NCBI GenBank assembly: GCA_902475455.1
Contig: CABRZO010000058.1
Span: 1-12,506, forward strand
Direction of reading: 5' to 3'
DNA length: 12,506 bases
DNA from: an uncultured Eubacteriales bacterium
Lineage (GTDB): Bacteria; Bacillota; Clostridia; Oscillospirales; Oscillospiraceae
A program made the position numbers and the translations under genes. Under the pieces are notes generated by a model that was not told the DNA's origin, ran no database searches, and saw only the letters and a program-made list of their open reading frames with translations. Position 1 is the stretch's first letter. Each line of letters begins with the position of its first letter. This document shows, piece by piece, positions 6,016 to 12,323 of this stretch.

Positions 6016-6765
6016 ATGAGCGCTGAGTTTGCCAACTATCTGGCTCTGTTGCGCCGAAAGTGCGGGATCAGCCAACGGGAGGCTGCCGCCGCGCTGCAGG
6101 TGAGCCAGGCCCTGCTGAGCCATTATGAAAAAGGCATCCGGGAGCCGGGTCTGGACTTTGTGGTCCGGGCCGCCGACTACTACGGGGTGTCCACCGACTT
6201 GCTGCTGGGCCACCGGCCCCATGCCACGCCCCGGCCTACCTCCGGCCCCCGGGACCCGGAGGCGGTGCTCCCCAGCCAATACGCCCGGGAGGCGGAGCAG
6301 ACCATCCGGGACTCCCTGGACGTGGTGCTGGACCTGCTGGCCCGGTCCTATGATCCCGGGGTGTTCTGCTATGCCAGCATCTATCTGGGGGAGGTACTCT
6401 ATGAGCTGCTGCGCCATTTCTTCCGGCTGTGCGACGAGTACGAACCTGAACTGTTCCACCTGTCCGACGAAAGCTTTGACTCCGGGGCGGTGGTCTCCGA
6501 CATCACCTGGGTCCGGGCCCAGTACATCCTGGCCATCAAACAGGTCAAGGAGGGCCGACTGCCCCTGCCCATGCTCTCCCAGCGGGAGTTTGAAGCCCGC
6601 TACGGCCCCGAAGTCTGCGAATCTCTGGAACGGCTGTTTTCCATGGTCAGCCGCCGGGTCACTCAGCAGGGGTTGACGGAGACCATCCTCTCCAGCGAGC
6701 GCTTTGAACCCCGGCCCAAACCCATGGAACCCAACTCTAACCCCAATCAGGAGGTTACTCTATGA
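6016..6765 (+). CDS. XRE-family HTH regulator upstream of and overlapping lepA
   Basis: A 249-residue protein. Residues 8-65 form a Cro/CI-type HTH (LALLRRKCGISQREAAAALQ, then VSQALLSHYEKGIREP and LLLGHRP). The remaining 180 residues are mostly helical, with no motif I recognise; residues 110-180 (FCYASIYLGEVLYELLRHFF onward) may be a sensing or dimerisation domain. The start ATG 6016 follows GGAGGA; an in-frame TTG just before it (6013) is also possible. A long in-frame extension back to 5476 is antisense to the gntR gene and is not real. The stop TGA (6763-6765) overlaps the lepA start as ATGA, so translation of the two is probably coupled. The overlap is unusual for lepA and implies that this regulator and EF4 are made together. 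The target genes are unknown. Confidence 0.82.
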   Translation: MSAEFANYLALLRRKCGISQREAAAALQVSQALLSHYEKGIREPGLDFVVRAADYYGVSTDLLLGHRPHATPRPTSGPRDPEAVLPSQYAREAEQTIRDSLDVVLDLLARSYDPGVFCYASIYLGEVLYELLRHFFRLCDEYEPELFHLSDESFDSGAVVSDITWVRAQYILAIKQVKEGRLPLPMLSQREFEARYGPEVCESLERLFSMVSRRVTQQGLTETILSSERFEPRPKPMEPNSNPNQEVTL

Positions 6766-8567
6766 TCGACCCTTCCAAAATCCGCAATTTCTCTATCATC
6801 GCCCACATCGACCACGGCAAATCCACCCTGTCCGACCGGCTCATCGAGCTCTGCGACGCGGTGGAGGCCCGGGAGATGGAAAACCAGCTGCTGGACAACA
6901 TGGACCTGGAGCGGGAGCGGGGCATCACCATCAAGGCCCGGGCGGTGACCTTAAGCTACACCGCCGACGACGGGGAGACCTATATCCTGAACCTCATTGA
7001 CACCCCGGGCCATGTGGACTTCAACTATGAGGTGAGCCGGTCCCTGGCGGCCTGCGAGGGGGCGGTGCTGGTGGTGGACGCCTCCCAGGGGGTGGAGGCC
7101 CAAACTCTGGCCAACACCTATCTGGCCCTGGACCACGACCTGGAGATCCTGCCGGTGCTCAACAAGATCGACCTGCCCGCCGCCGACCCGGAGCGGGTGA
7201 AGGAGGAGATCGAGAACATCATCGGCCTGCCCGCCCTGGACGCCCCGGAAATCTCCGCCAAGAACGGCATCAACATCCACGCCGTCATGGAGGACATCGT
7301 GAAAAATGTCCCGGCCCCCACCGGGGACGTGAACGCCCCCCTGAAAGCCCTGGTCTTTGACAGCCAGTATGACCCCTACCGGGGGGTGGTGGTCTACTTC
7401 CGGATCATGGAGGGCAAGGTGTCCACCGGCATGGAGATCAAAATGATGGCCTCCGGCGCCAAATACAAGGTGGTGGAGTGCGGCCACCTGGAGCCCCTGG
7501 GCTACTCCCCCTGTCAGGAGCTGGTGGCCGGGGAGGTGGGCTATCTCACCGCCAGCATCAAGACCGTCTCCGACACCCGGGTGGGCGACACCGTCACCGC
7601 CGCCGCCAATCCCGCCGCCGAGCCCCTGCCGGGCTACCGGCCCGCCCGGGCCATGGTGTACTGCGGCATCTACACCGAGGACGGCTCCAAATATCCCGAC
7701 CTGCGGGACGCCCTGGAAAAACTCCAGCTCAACGACGCCTCCCTGTCCTTTGAGCCGGAATCCTCCGCCGCCCTGGGCTTTGGCTTCCGGTGCGGCTTCC
7801 TGGGGATGCTCCACATGGAGATCATCCAGGAGCGACTGGAGCGGGAGTTCGACCTGGATCTGGTCACCACCCTGCCCTCGGTCATCTACGAAGTGACCAA
7901 AACCGACGGCACCGTGGTCCAGGTGGACAACCCCCACAACTACCCGGACCCGGCCCACATTGCCGAGGCCCGGGAGCCCTATGTGAAGGTGAGCATCATC
8001 TCCCCCCAGGACTATGTGGGCAACATCATGCCCCTGTGCCAGGACCGCCGGGGCGAGTTTGCCGACATGCAGTATCTGGACACCAACCTGGTGGAGATTC
8101 ACTACCAGATGCCCCTGAACGAGATCATCTACGACTTTTTCGACACCCTGAAGGCCCACACCAAGGGCTACGCCTCCCTGGACTATGAGCTCAGCGGCTA
8201 CCGGCCCAGCCAGCTGGTGAAGGTGGACCTGCTGCTCAACGGGGACCAGGTGGACGCCCTGAGCTTCATCGCCCACAAGGACAAGGCCTATGCCCGGGCC
8301 CGGAAGATCTGCGAAAAGCTGAAGGAGAACATCCCCCGCCAGCTCTTCGAGGTGCCCATCCAGGCCGCCATCGGCGGCAAGATCATCGCCCGGGAAACGG
8401 TGAAGGCCATGCGGAAGGACGTGCTGGCCAAGTGCTACGGCGGCGACATCACCCGGAAGAAAAAGCTGCTGGAGAAGCAGAAGGAGGGCAAGAAGAAGAT
8501 GCGCTCCCTGGGCACCGTCCAGATCCCCACCGAGGCCTTCATGGCCGTCTTGAAGCTGGACGAGTAA
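6762..8567 (+). CDS. lepA: Elongation factor 4 (ribosome back-translocating GTPase LepA)
   Basis: A 601-residue translational GTPase of normal family length. The G motifs are AHIDHGKST (14-22), RERGITIKA (51-59, switch I), DTPGH (80-84), NKID (134-137) and SAK near residue 166. The domains II and III that follow and the LepA-specific C-terminal domain, ending RSLGTVQIPTEAFMAVLKLD, are all present. The start ATG 6762 lies within ATGA shared with the XRE gene; AGGAGGT sits seven bases upstream. LepA acts on the ribosome, where it is linked to back-translocation and to 30S biogenesis. In Bacillus it lies in a spoIIP-lepA-hemN-hrcA cluster; here it follows a regulator and ends at its own terminator, and spoIIP is 2.2 kb further on. 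Confidence 0.98.
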   Translation: MIDPSKIRNFSIIAHIDHGKSTLSDRLIELCDAVEAREMENQLLDNMDLERERGITIKARAVTLSYTADDGETYILNLIDTPGHVDFNYEVSRSLAACEGAVLVVDASQGVEAQTLANTYLALDHDLEILPVLNKIDLPAADPERVKEEIENIIGLPALDAPEISAKNGINIHAVMEDIVKNVPAPTGDVNAPLKALVFDSQYDPYRGVVVYFRIMEGKVSTGMEIKMMASGAKYKVVECGHLEPLGYSPCQELVAGEVGYLTASIKTVSDTRVGDTVTAAANPAAEPLPGYRPARAMVYCGIYTEDGSKYPDLRDALEKLQLNDASLSFEPESSAALGFGFRCGFLGMLHMEIIQERLEREFDLDLVTTLPSVIYEVTKTDGTVVQVDNPHNYPDPAHIAEAREPYVKVSIISPQDYVGNIMPLCQDRRGEFADMQYLDTNLVEIHYQMPLNEIIYDFFDTLKAHTKGYASLDYELSGYRPSQLVKVDLLLNGDQVDALSFIAHKDKAYARARKICEKLKENIPRQLFEVPIQAAIGGKIIARETVKAMRKDVLAKCYGGDITRKKKLLEKQKEGKKKMRSLGTVQIPTEAFMAVLKLDE

Positions 8568-8585
8568 GCAAATCAGAACAACAGG

Positions 8586-8627
8586 CCGGGGGCTGTATTT
8601 TGCGTGCAAAATACAGCCCCCGGTTTT
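8586..8627 (+). terminator. Intrinsic terminator of the XRE-lepA operon
   Basis: CCGGGGGCTGTATTTTGC (8586-8603) is followed after two bases by its exact reverse complement (8606-8623), an 18-bp dyad, then TTTT. It lies 18 bases after the lepA stop codon. Confidence 0.9.
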
Positions 8628-8664
8628 CGTCTGTGCCCGCCGGCCCCCGATTTTCTTCCCGTAT

Positions 8665-8684
8665 GGCGGGGGCTGGCCCCCGCC
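8665..8684. repeat. REP-like GC-rich palindrome
   Basis: GGCGGGGGC-TG-GCCCCCGCC: 9-bp arms with a two-base centre, in the gap between the lepA and rny terminators. There is no T-tract, so it is not a terminator. It lies about 25 bases from repeat copy 2 and may belong to the same compound intergenic element. Confidence 0.5.
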
Positions 8685-8707
8685 GCCACGTTTGCGGGCA
8701 GGCCCCC

Positions 8708-8751
8708 GGGGAAAAGATGCTTCGTCGCCCAGAAACGCCTCAGCATGACAG
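8708..8751 (+). repeat. Dispersed intergenic repeat, copy 2 (diverged)
   Basis: Shares GGGGAAAAGAT and CATGACAG with copy 1. The inner arms here are ATGCT (8717-8721) and AGCAT (8742-8746): both sides of one base pair have changed (C-G to G-C) while pairing is kept. The segment between the arms is 20 bases instead of 11. Confidence 0.6.
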
Positions 8752-8782
8752 CGAGGAGAAACGCCTCCGTCCAGTAACGTAA

Positions 8783-8817
8783 AAAACCACCGTGCTCCGC
8801 TGGAGCACGGTGGTTTT
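8783..8817 (-). terminator. Intrinsic terminator of rny
   Basis: The plus-strand arms AAAACCACCGTGCTCC (8783-8798) and GGAGCACGGTGGTTTT (8802-8817) make a 16-bp stem with a three-base loop. On the minus strand the stem is followed by a T6 run (As at 8781-8786), 31 bases after the rny stop codon. T4 on the plus strand may also stop lepA readthrough. Confidence 0.9.
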
Positions 8818-8847
8818 GTCTGTGTTATTGAAACTGGCCCCGGAATC

Positions 8848-10392
8848 TTACTTGGCGTACTCCACGGCCTTGGTCTCCCGGATCAGGTTGACCTTGATCT
8901 GGCCGGGGTACTCCATCTCTTCCTCGATCTTGTTGGCGATCTCCCGGGCCAGCAGGGCCATCCGGTCCTCGTCCACCTCGTCGGGCTTGACCATGATGCG
9001 GATCTCCCGGCCCGCCTGGATGGCATAGGCCTTTTCCACACCCTTGAAGGAGGAGGAGATCTCCTCCAGCTTCTCCAGACGCTTGATATAGTTCTCCACG
9101 TTCTCGCGGCGGGCGCCGGGACGGGCGGCGGAGATGGCGTCGGCGGCTTGAACCAGGCAGGCCACGATGGTCTGGGGCTCAATGTCGTTGTGGTGGGCGG
9201 CAATGGCGTGCACCACTTCCTCGCTCTCCTTGTAGCGCCGGGCCAGGTCCACGCCGATCTGGACATGGCTGCCCTCGATCTCGTGGTCCACGCTCTTGCC
9301 CAGGTCGTGGAGCAGGCCCGCCCGCTTGGCCATGGTGACGTCGGCGCCGATCTCGGCGGCCAGCAGTCCGGCCAGGTGGCTGACCTCAATGGAGTGGCTG
9401 AGCACATTCTGGCCGTAGCTGGTGCGGTAGTGCTGGCGGCCCAGCAGCTTCACCAGCTCGGGGTGCAGACCGTGGACGTTGGTCTCCAGCACGGCCCGCT
9501 CGCCTTCGCTCTTGATGGTGGCCTCCACCTCCCGCTTGGCCTTCTCCACCATCTCCTCGATACGGGCGGGGTGGATGCGGCCGTCGGTGATGAGGCGCTC
9601 CAGAGCGATGCGGGTGATCTCCCGGCGCACCGGGTCGAAGCAGGACACGGTGATGGCCTCGGGGGTATCGTCGATGATGAGCTCCGCGCCGGTAAGGGTC
9701 TCCAGCGTGCGGATGTTGCGGCCTTCCCGGCCAATGATGCGGCCCTTCATCTCGTCGTTGGGCAGCGGCACCACGGAGACGGTGGTCTCCGCCACATGGT
9801 CCGCGGCGCAGCGCTGGATGGCCAAGGCGATCTGCTCCCGGGCATAGGTCTCCGCCTCTTCCTTGTAGCGGGCCTGAATCTCCTTGAGCTTCATGGCCTC
9901 CTCATGGGTGACCTCGTCGGCCAGCTGGTTGATGAGGTAGGTCTTGGCCTCCTCGGCGGTCAGGCCGCTGAGGCGCTCCAGCAGGTCCATCTCGCTCTTC
10001 TTGAGGGCTTTGACTTCCTCCCGGGTCTTCTCCACGGCGGCCAGCTTGGCCTGGAGTTTTTCTTCCTTCTTCTCAATGGCGTCGGTCTTGCGGTCCAGGT
10101 TGTCCTCCTTCTGCTGAAGGCGGCGCTCCTGCTTCTGCAGGTCGGCCCGGCGCTCCTTGACTTCCGCGTCAAAGTCCGCCCGCTCCTTCTGGATGGCCTC
10201 CTGGGCAGCCAGCACCATTTCACGCTTCTTGGTTTCCGCCTCCTTGATGGCCACGTTGACAATCCGGGTGGCCTCCTGCTCGGCGGAGCCGATCTCCTTC
10301 TCGGAGTTGCGCTTGCGGATCTGGAAACCCACGACGATACCGATCAGCAGGCAGACAACGCCGGCAAGGACGGCTGAAAGAACAGGACTCAT
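8848..10392 (-). CDS. rny: Ribonuclease Y
   Basis: A 514-residue membrane-anchored endoribonuclease that starts mRNA decay in Firmicutes. Residues about 4-24 are the transmembrane anchor (VLAGVVCLLIGIVVGF). A long charged coiled coil follows (about 30-195). The KH RNA-binding domain shows GRIIGREGRNI (217-227), and the HD phosphohydrolase domain (about 325-430) has the metal-binding LLHDLGK (360-366; H362, D363) and the AHHND motif (399-403). The start is set at ATG 10392, five bases after TAGGAGGT; an in-frame extension to 10464 has no ribosome site and would add 24 residues before the anchor. The length is normal. It is monocistronic in the window, convergent with lepA, with a candidate non-coding RNA gene directly upstream. 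Confidence 0.97.
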   Translation of the reverse strand: MSPVLSAVLAGVVCLLIGIVVGFQIRKRNSEKEIGSAEQEATRIVNVAIKEAETKKREMVLAAQEAIQKERADFDAEVKERRADLQKQERRLQQKEDNLDRKTDAIEKKEEKLQAKLAAVEKTREEVKALKKSEMDLLERLSGLTAEEAKTYLINQLADEVTHEEAMKLKEIQARYKEEAETYAREQIALAIQRCAADHVAETTVSVVPLPNDEMKGRIIGREGRNIRTLETLTGAELIIDDTPEAITVSCFDPVRREITRIALERLITDGRIHPARIEEMVEKAKREVEATIKSEGERAVLETNVHGLHPELVKLLGRQHYRTSYGQNVLSHSIEVSHLAGLLAAEIGADVTMAKRAGLLHDLGKSVDHEIEGSHVQIGVDLARRYKESEEVVHAIAAHHNDIEPQTIVACLVQAADAISAARPGARRENVENYIKRLEKLEEISSSFKGVEKAYAIQAGREIRIMVKPDEVDEDRMALLAREIANKIEEEMEYPGQIKVNLIRETKAVEYAK

Positions 10393-10424
10393 ATTACACC
10401 TCCTAATTTCAGTTTTTTGGCTTA

Positions 10425-10460
10425 TTATGCCGGTTAATTGTCGATTTGCAGCAAAATTCT
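10425..10460 (-). promoter_or_regulatory. Possible own promoter of rny (weak)
   Basis: Between the upstream terminator and rny, the minus strand holds TTGCTG and, 19 bases later, CATAAT. The spacing is longer than ideal. If this is not used, rny must depend on readthrough of the terminator at 10466-10509. Confidence 0.3.
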
Positions 10461-10465
10461 GCATG

Positions 10466-10509
10466 AAAAAAAGCGCTTTTCGGGATACATGGATCTTCCC
10501 GCAAAGCGC
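10466..10509 (-). terminator. Intrinsic terminator of the candidate RNA, upstream of rny
   Basis: Minus-strand stem GCGCTTTGCGGGA (10509-10497), an 11-base loop and TCCCGAAAAGCGC (10485-10473), with one mismatch, followed by seven Ts (10472-10466). There is no protein gene upstream on this strand for it to serve, which is the main sign of an RNA gene here. Confidence 0.85.
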
Positions 10510-10655
10510 AGAGGATGAATGGAAAAACGGCCCCTCATGGGTATTCCTGTGACGTTGATTCAGTTGGAAAATAGCATCATAGTATTTCTATACTGCAATG
10601 ATTCAATTGAAATCTATATCAAAGGAGGAACACCGCTGTTCTCCAAATGTATCCT
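10466..10655 (-). ncRNA. ssrS: Candidate 6S RNA (about 190 nt)
   Basis: A stand-alone transcription unit without a believable reading frame. The predicted RNA starts near 10655, seven or so bases after the -10 box, and ends in the U7 run at 10472-10466. The architecture, read by eye: 5' GGATACAT (10654-10647) pairs exactly with ATGTATCC near the 3' end (10490-10483), giving a closing stem. An A/C/U-rich open middle carries GGTGTTC on the 5' side. A long terminal hairpin runs from GATTTCA to TGAATC, with inner arm CATTGCAGTAT, loop AGAA and arm ATACTATGATG. Closed ends, a large internal bubble, one long apical stem and a size near 190 nt are the features of 6S RNA, which binds the sigma-A RNA polymerase holoenzyme. 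The transcript is well supported; the 6S name is inference. Alternative: a leader or attenuator of rny. Confidence 0.55.
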
Positions 10656-10660
10656 TGTAT

Positions 10661-10689
10661 ATTTTACAGAAGTTTATGTTAAGTGTCAA
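10661..10689 (-). promoter_or_regulatory. Near-consensus sigma-A promoter of the candidate RNA
   Basis: Minus strand: TTGACA (10689-10684), exactly 17 bases, TAAAAT (10666-10661). Eleven of twelve consensus bases at ideal spacing: the best promoter in the window, as expected for an abundant RNA. Confidence 0.85.
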
Positions 10690-10726
10690 GATACTTTCCC
10701 TTGAGAAGGTTAATTTCACTCCCCGC

Positions 10727-10744
10727 TTTTGTCCCCAGACAAAA
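10727..10744. repeat. Short palindrome upstream of spoIIP
   Basis: TTTTGTC-CCCA-GACAAAA: perfect 7-bp arms around four bases, 66 bases before the spoIIP start. There is no T-tract on either strand, so it is not a terminator; an operator or an mRNA hairpin is possible. Confidence 0.4.
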
Positions 10745-10751
10745 CTCGACG

Positions 10752-10779
10752 GCATGTCCTGGGGGAAAGGGCATATGCT
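10752..10779 (+). promoter_or_regulatory. Possible sporulation-type promoter of spoIIP (very tentative)
   Basis: GCATG (10752-10756), 15 bases, then CATATGCT (10772-10779). This loosely resembles promoters of forespore/mother-cell sigma factors and lies just upstream of the spoIIP ribosome site; no good sigma-A promoter faces spoIIP. Short degenerate boxes of this kind occur by chance. Confidence 0.2.
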
Positions 10780-10792
10780 GTAAGAGCAAGAC

Positions 10793-10800
10793 AAAGGAGG
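10793..10800 (+). promoter_or_regulatory. Ribosome site supporting a TTG start of spoIIP
   Basis: AAAGGAGG nine bases before the TTG at 10810. No ATG lies in frame near it, so it fixes a non-ATG start directly before the membrane anchor. Confidence 0.7.
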
Positions 10801-10809
10801 CGGTGGCCA

Positions 10810-12000
10810 TTGAAGGAAAAACAGTCCCGAGGCGCTCTGCGGAGGACCCTGGCCCTGGGGGTGGGGGTGGCGGTATTCTGGGGTCTGGCCTCCGCCGGGG
10901 GCGGTATCCAGCTGCCCTCTCTCTGGAAGAGCGGCGACGGCTCCGCCCTGGCCCAGGCCCTGGTGGACACGGAGGTGGGCGCCTTTCAGCAGGACGAGCC
11001 CTCCCTGTGGACCCAGATGGTGACCTCGGAGCTCCCCCTCTGCGCCTCGGAGGATGAGGCGGAGGAGGAGGCCGCCCAGGCCCAGCTGGAGGCCATGGAG
11101 GCCGACGCCGCCTTTACCGCCCCCGCCGGGGAGCCCCTGGAGGAGACGCCGGCGGAGGAAGAGGAAGCCCCGGCGGAGGAGACCCAGGAGACCCCTGTTG
11201 ACGACGGCGGCGCAGTGCGGCAGACCATCACCGCCAATTCCAACACCGTCTCCGGGGGCGGGGTGGAGGTGAACAACGGCACCCAGGGCATCACCGTGGA
11301 CCCGGCGGCCCTGGCCTCCTCGGTGCTGACCCAGACCATTGCCCCGGCCTCGGAAGGTCCGCAAATTCTCATCATGCACACCCACGGCAGCGAGGCCTAC
11401 ACCATGGTGGGAGACGATGTCTATGTGGAAACCGACACCTCCCGCACCGACGACCCCAACTACAACATGATCCGGGTGGGAGAGGAGATGAAGGCGGTCT
11501 TTGAGAGCATGGGCTTCTCCGTCATCCACGACACCACCCTCTACGACTACCCCAACTACACCGGCTCCTACACCCGGAGTCTGGCGGGCATCCAGAGTAT
11601 GCTGGAACAGTACCCCAGCATTTCCGTGGTGCTGGACGTCCACCGGGACGCGCTGATCGCCTCCGACGGCACCGTTTACAAGGCGGTGACCCAGGTGAAC
11701 GGAGAGGATGTGGCCCAGGTGATGCTGGTGGTGGGCACCAACGACGGCGGCCTCACCCACCCGGGCTGGCAGGACAATCTGAATCTGGCGGCCCACATCC
11801 AACTGGGGATGACCTCCATCGAACCCACCCTGGCCCGGCCCATCAACCTCCGGTCCCAGCGCTTCAACCAGCATCTGACCCCCTGCTCCCTGCTGGTGGA
11901 GGTGGGCACCAGCGGCAACACCCTCCAGGAGGCGATTCGGGGCGCCCGGTACTTCGCCCAGGCCGCCGGAACGGTCTATCAGAGTCTGTTGACCGGATAA
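10810..12000 (+). CDS. spoIIP: Stage II sporulation protein P
   Basis: A 396-residue cell-wall hydrolase of engulfment; in Bacillus SpoIIP is an amidase and endopeptidase that works with SpoIID and SpoIIM to thin septal peptidoglycan. The TTG start at 10810 is chosen because AAAGGAGG lies nine bases upstream; an upstream TTG (10729) in frame has no ribosome site. Residues about 11-32 are a transmembrane anchor. Residues about 80-135 are a Glu/Ala/Pro-rich linker (DEAEEEAAQA, then EETPAEEEEAPAEETQE). The catalytic domain (about 183-390) shows IMHTHGSEAY (188-197; H190, E195), DVHRD (276-280) and LLVEVG (361-366), the expected metal-site positions for this family. It stands alone between the RNA gene and ychF, with its own terminator. 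The acidic linker is long, but the enzyme domain looks complete. Confidence 0.93.
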   Translation: MKEKQSRGALRRTLALGVGVAVFWGLASAGGGIQLPSLWKSGDGSALAQALVDTEVGAFQQDEPSLWTQMVTSELPLCASEDEAEEEAAQAQLEAMEADAAFTAPAGEPLEETPAEEEEAPAEETQETPVDDGGAVRQTITANSNTVSGGGVEVNNGTQGITVDPAALASSVLTQTIAPASEGPQILIMHTHGSEAYTMVGDDVYVETDTSRTDDPNYNMIRVGEEMKAVFESMGFSVIHDTTLYDYPNYTGSYTRSLAGIQSMLEQYPSISVVLDVHRDALIASDGTVYKAVTQVNGEDVAQVMLVVGTNDGGLTHPGWQDNLNLAAHIQLGMTSIEPTLARPINLRSQRFNQHLTPCSLLVEVGTSGNTLQEAIRGARYFAQAAGTVYQSLLTG

Positions 12001-12030
12001 CAGCCCAAGGCCTTTTCCAACAAGCTCTGA

Positions 12031-12062
12031 GGGGCGCCCCGCTTCGGCGGGGCGCCCCTTTT
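12031..12062 (+). terminator. Intrinsic terminator of spoIIP
   Basis: GGGGCGCCCCGC (12031-12042), a TTCG tetraloop and GCGGGGCGCCCC (12047-12058), then TTTT. A perfect 12-bp stem closed by the very stable C(UUCG)G loop, 30 bases after the stop codon. Confidence 0.93.
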
Positions 12063-12083
12063 GTGATCCCGGGCCCTTTTCTC

Positions 12084-12119
12084 CTGTCATCCTGAGCGGC
12101 AGTGAAGGATTTTTTCCTT
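12084..12119 (-). repeat. Dispersed intergenic repeat, copy 3 (inverted)
   Basis: On the minus strand it reads AAGGAAAAAATCCTTCACTG followed by a segment ending CTCAGGATGACAG, matching copy 1 over most positions. The arms are ATCCT and AGGAT (12089-12093 and 12106-12110). It sits just after the spoIIP terminator. Confidence 0.7.
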
Positions 12120-12174
12120 TGCTCCCCCGGCTCCGGGAAAACGCCCCCTCTCCCGGGAATCAGGCCGGCAACGC

Positions 12175-12203
12175 TTGTATTTTCCGGCGCAATCCGATAT
12201 AAT
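12175..12203 (+). promoter_or_regulatory. Sigma-A promoter of ychF
   Basis: TTGTAT (12175-12180), a 17-base spacer and consensus TATAAT (12198-12203). It leaves a leader of about 115 bases before the ychF start. Confidence 0.75.
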
Positions 12204-12283
12204 AGTTGGGCTGAATCTGCTGCTCGGCCCCGGCGTAAAAAGGGCGTAAAACCGGCGCAGCAAAAAATAAGGAAAGGCAGAGA

Positions 12284-12303
12284 CCCTTGGCCCCCAAGGG
12301 TTT
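12284..12303 (+). promoter_or_regulatory. Hairpin in the ychF leader
   Basis: CCCTTGG (12284-12290), a three-base loop and CCAAGGG (12294-12300), then TTT. It is too weak a U-tract for a sure terminator, but lies 20 bases before the start codon of a gene with a poor ribosome site (AGGTATAG), so it could affect ychF expression. Confidence 0.4.
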
Positions 12304-12323
12304 CCGAACAGGTATAGAAAAAG

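Noticed and set aside
6951..8609. 552-codon open frame on the minus strand
   Set aside because: Antisense to lepA, with biased composition and no motif; also runs across the lepA terminator.
8665..8684. GC-rich palindrome considered as a third terminator between lepA and rny
   Set aside because: No T-tract on either strand, and both genes already have strong terminators nearby.
9148..10377. 409-codon open frame on the plus strand
   Set aside because: Antisense to rny, Leu/Gly/His-rich shadow without motifs.
10598..10783. Small plus-strand ORF near an AAAGGAGG (10621-10628)
   Set aside because: The apparent ribosome site is the complement of a hairpin arm in the candidate RNA. The peptide has no recognisable feature and no promoter faces it.
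10603..12090. 495-codon open frame on the minus strand
   Set aside because: It is antisense to spoIIP, whose conserved motifs are clear. The translation is Gly/His/Val-rich low complexity typical of a GC-rich shadow frame.
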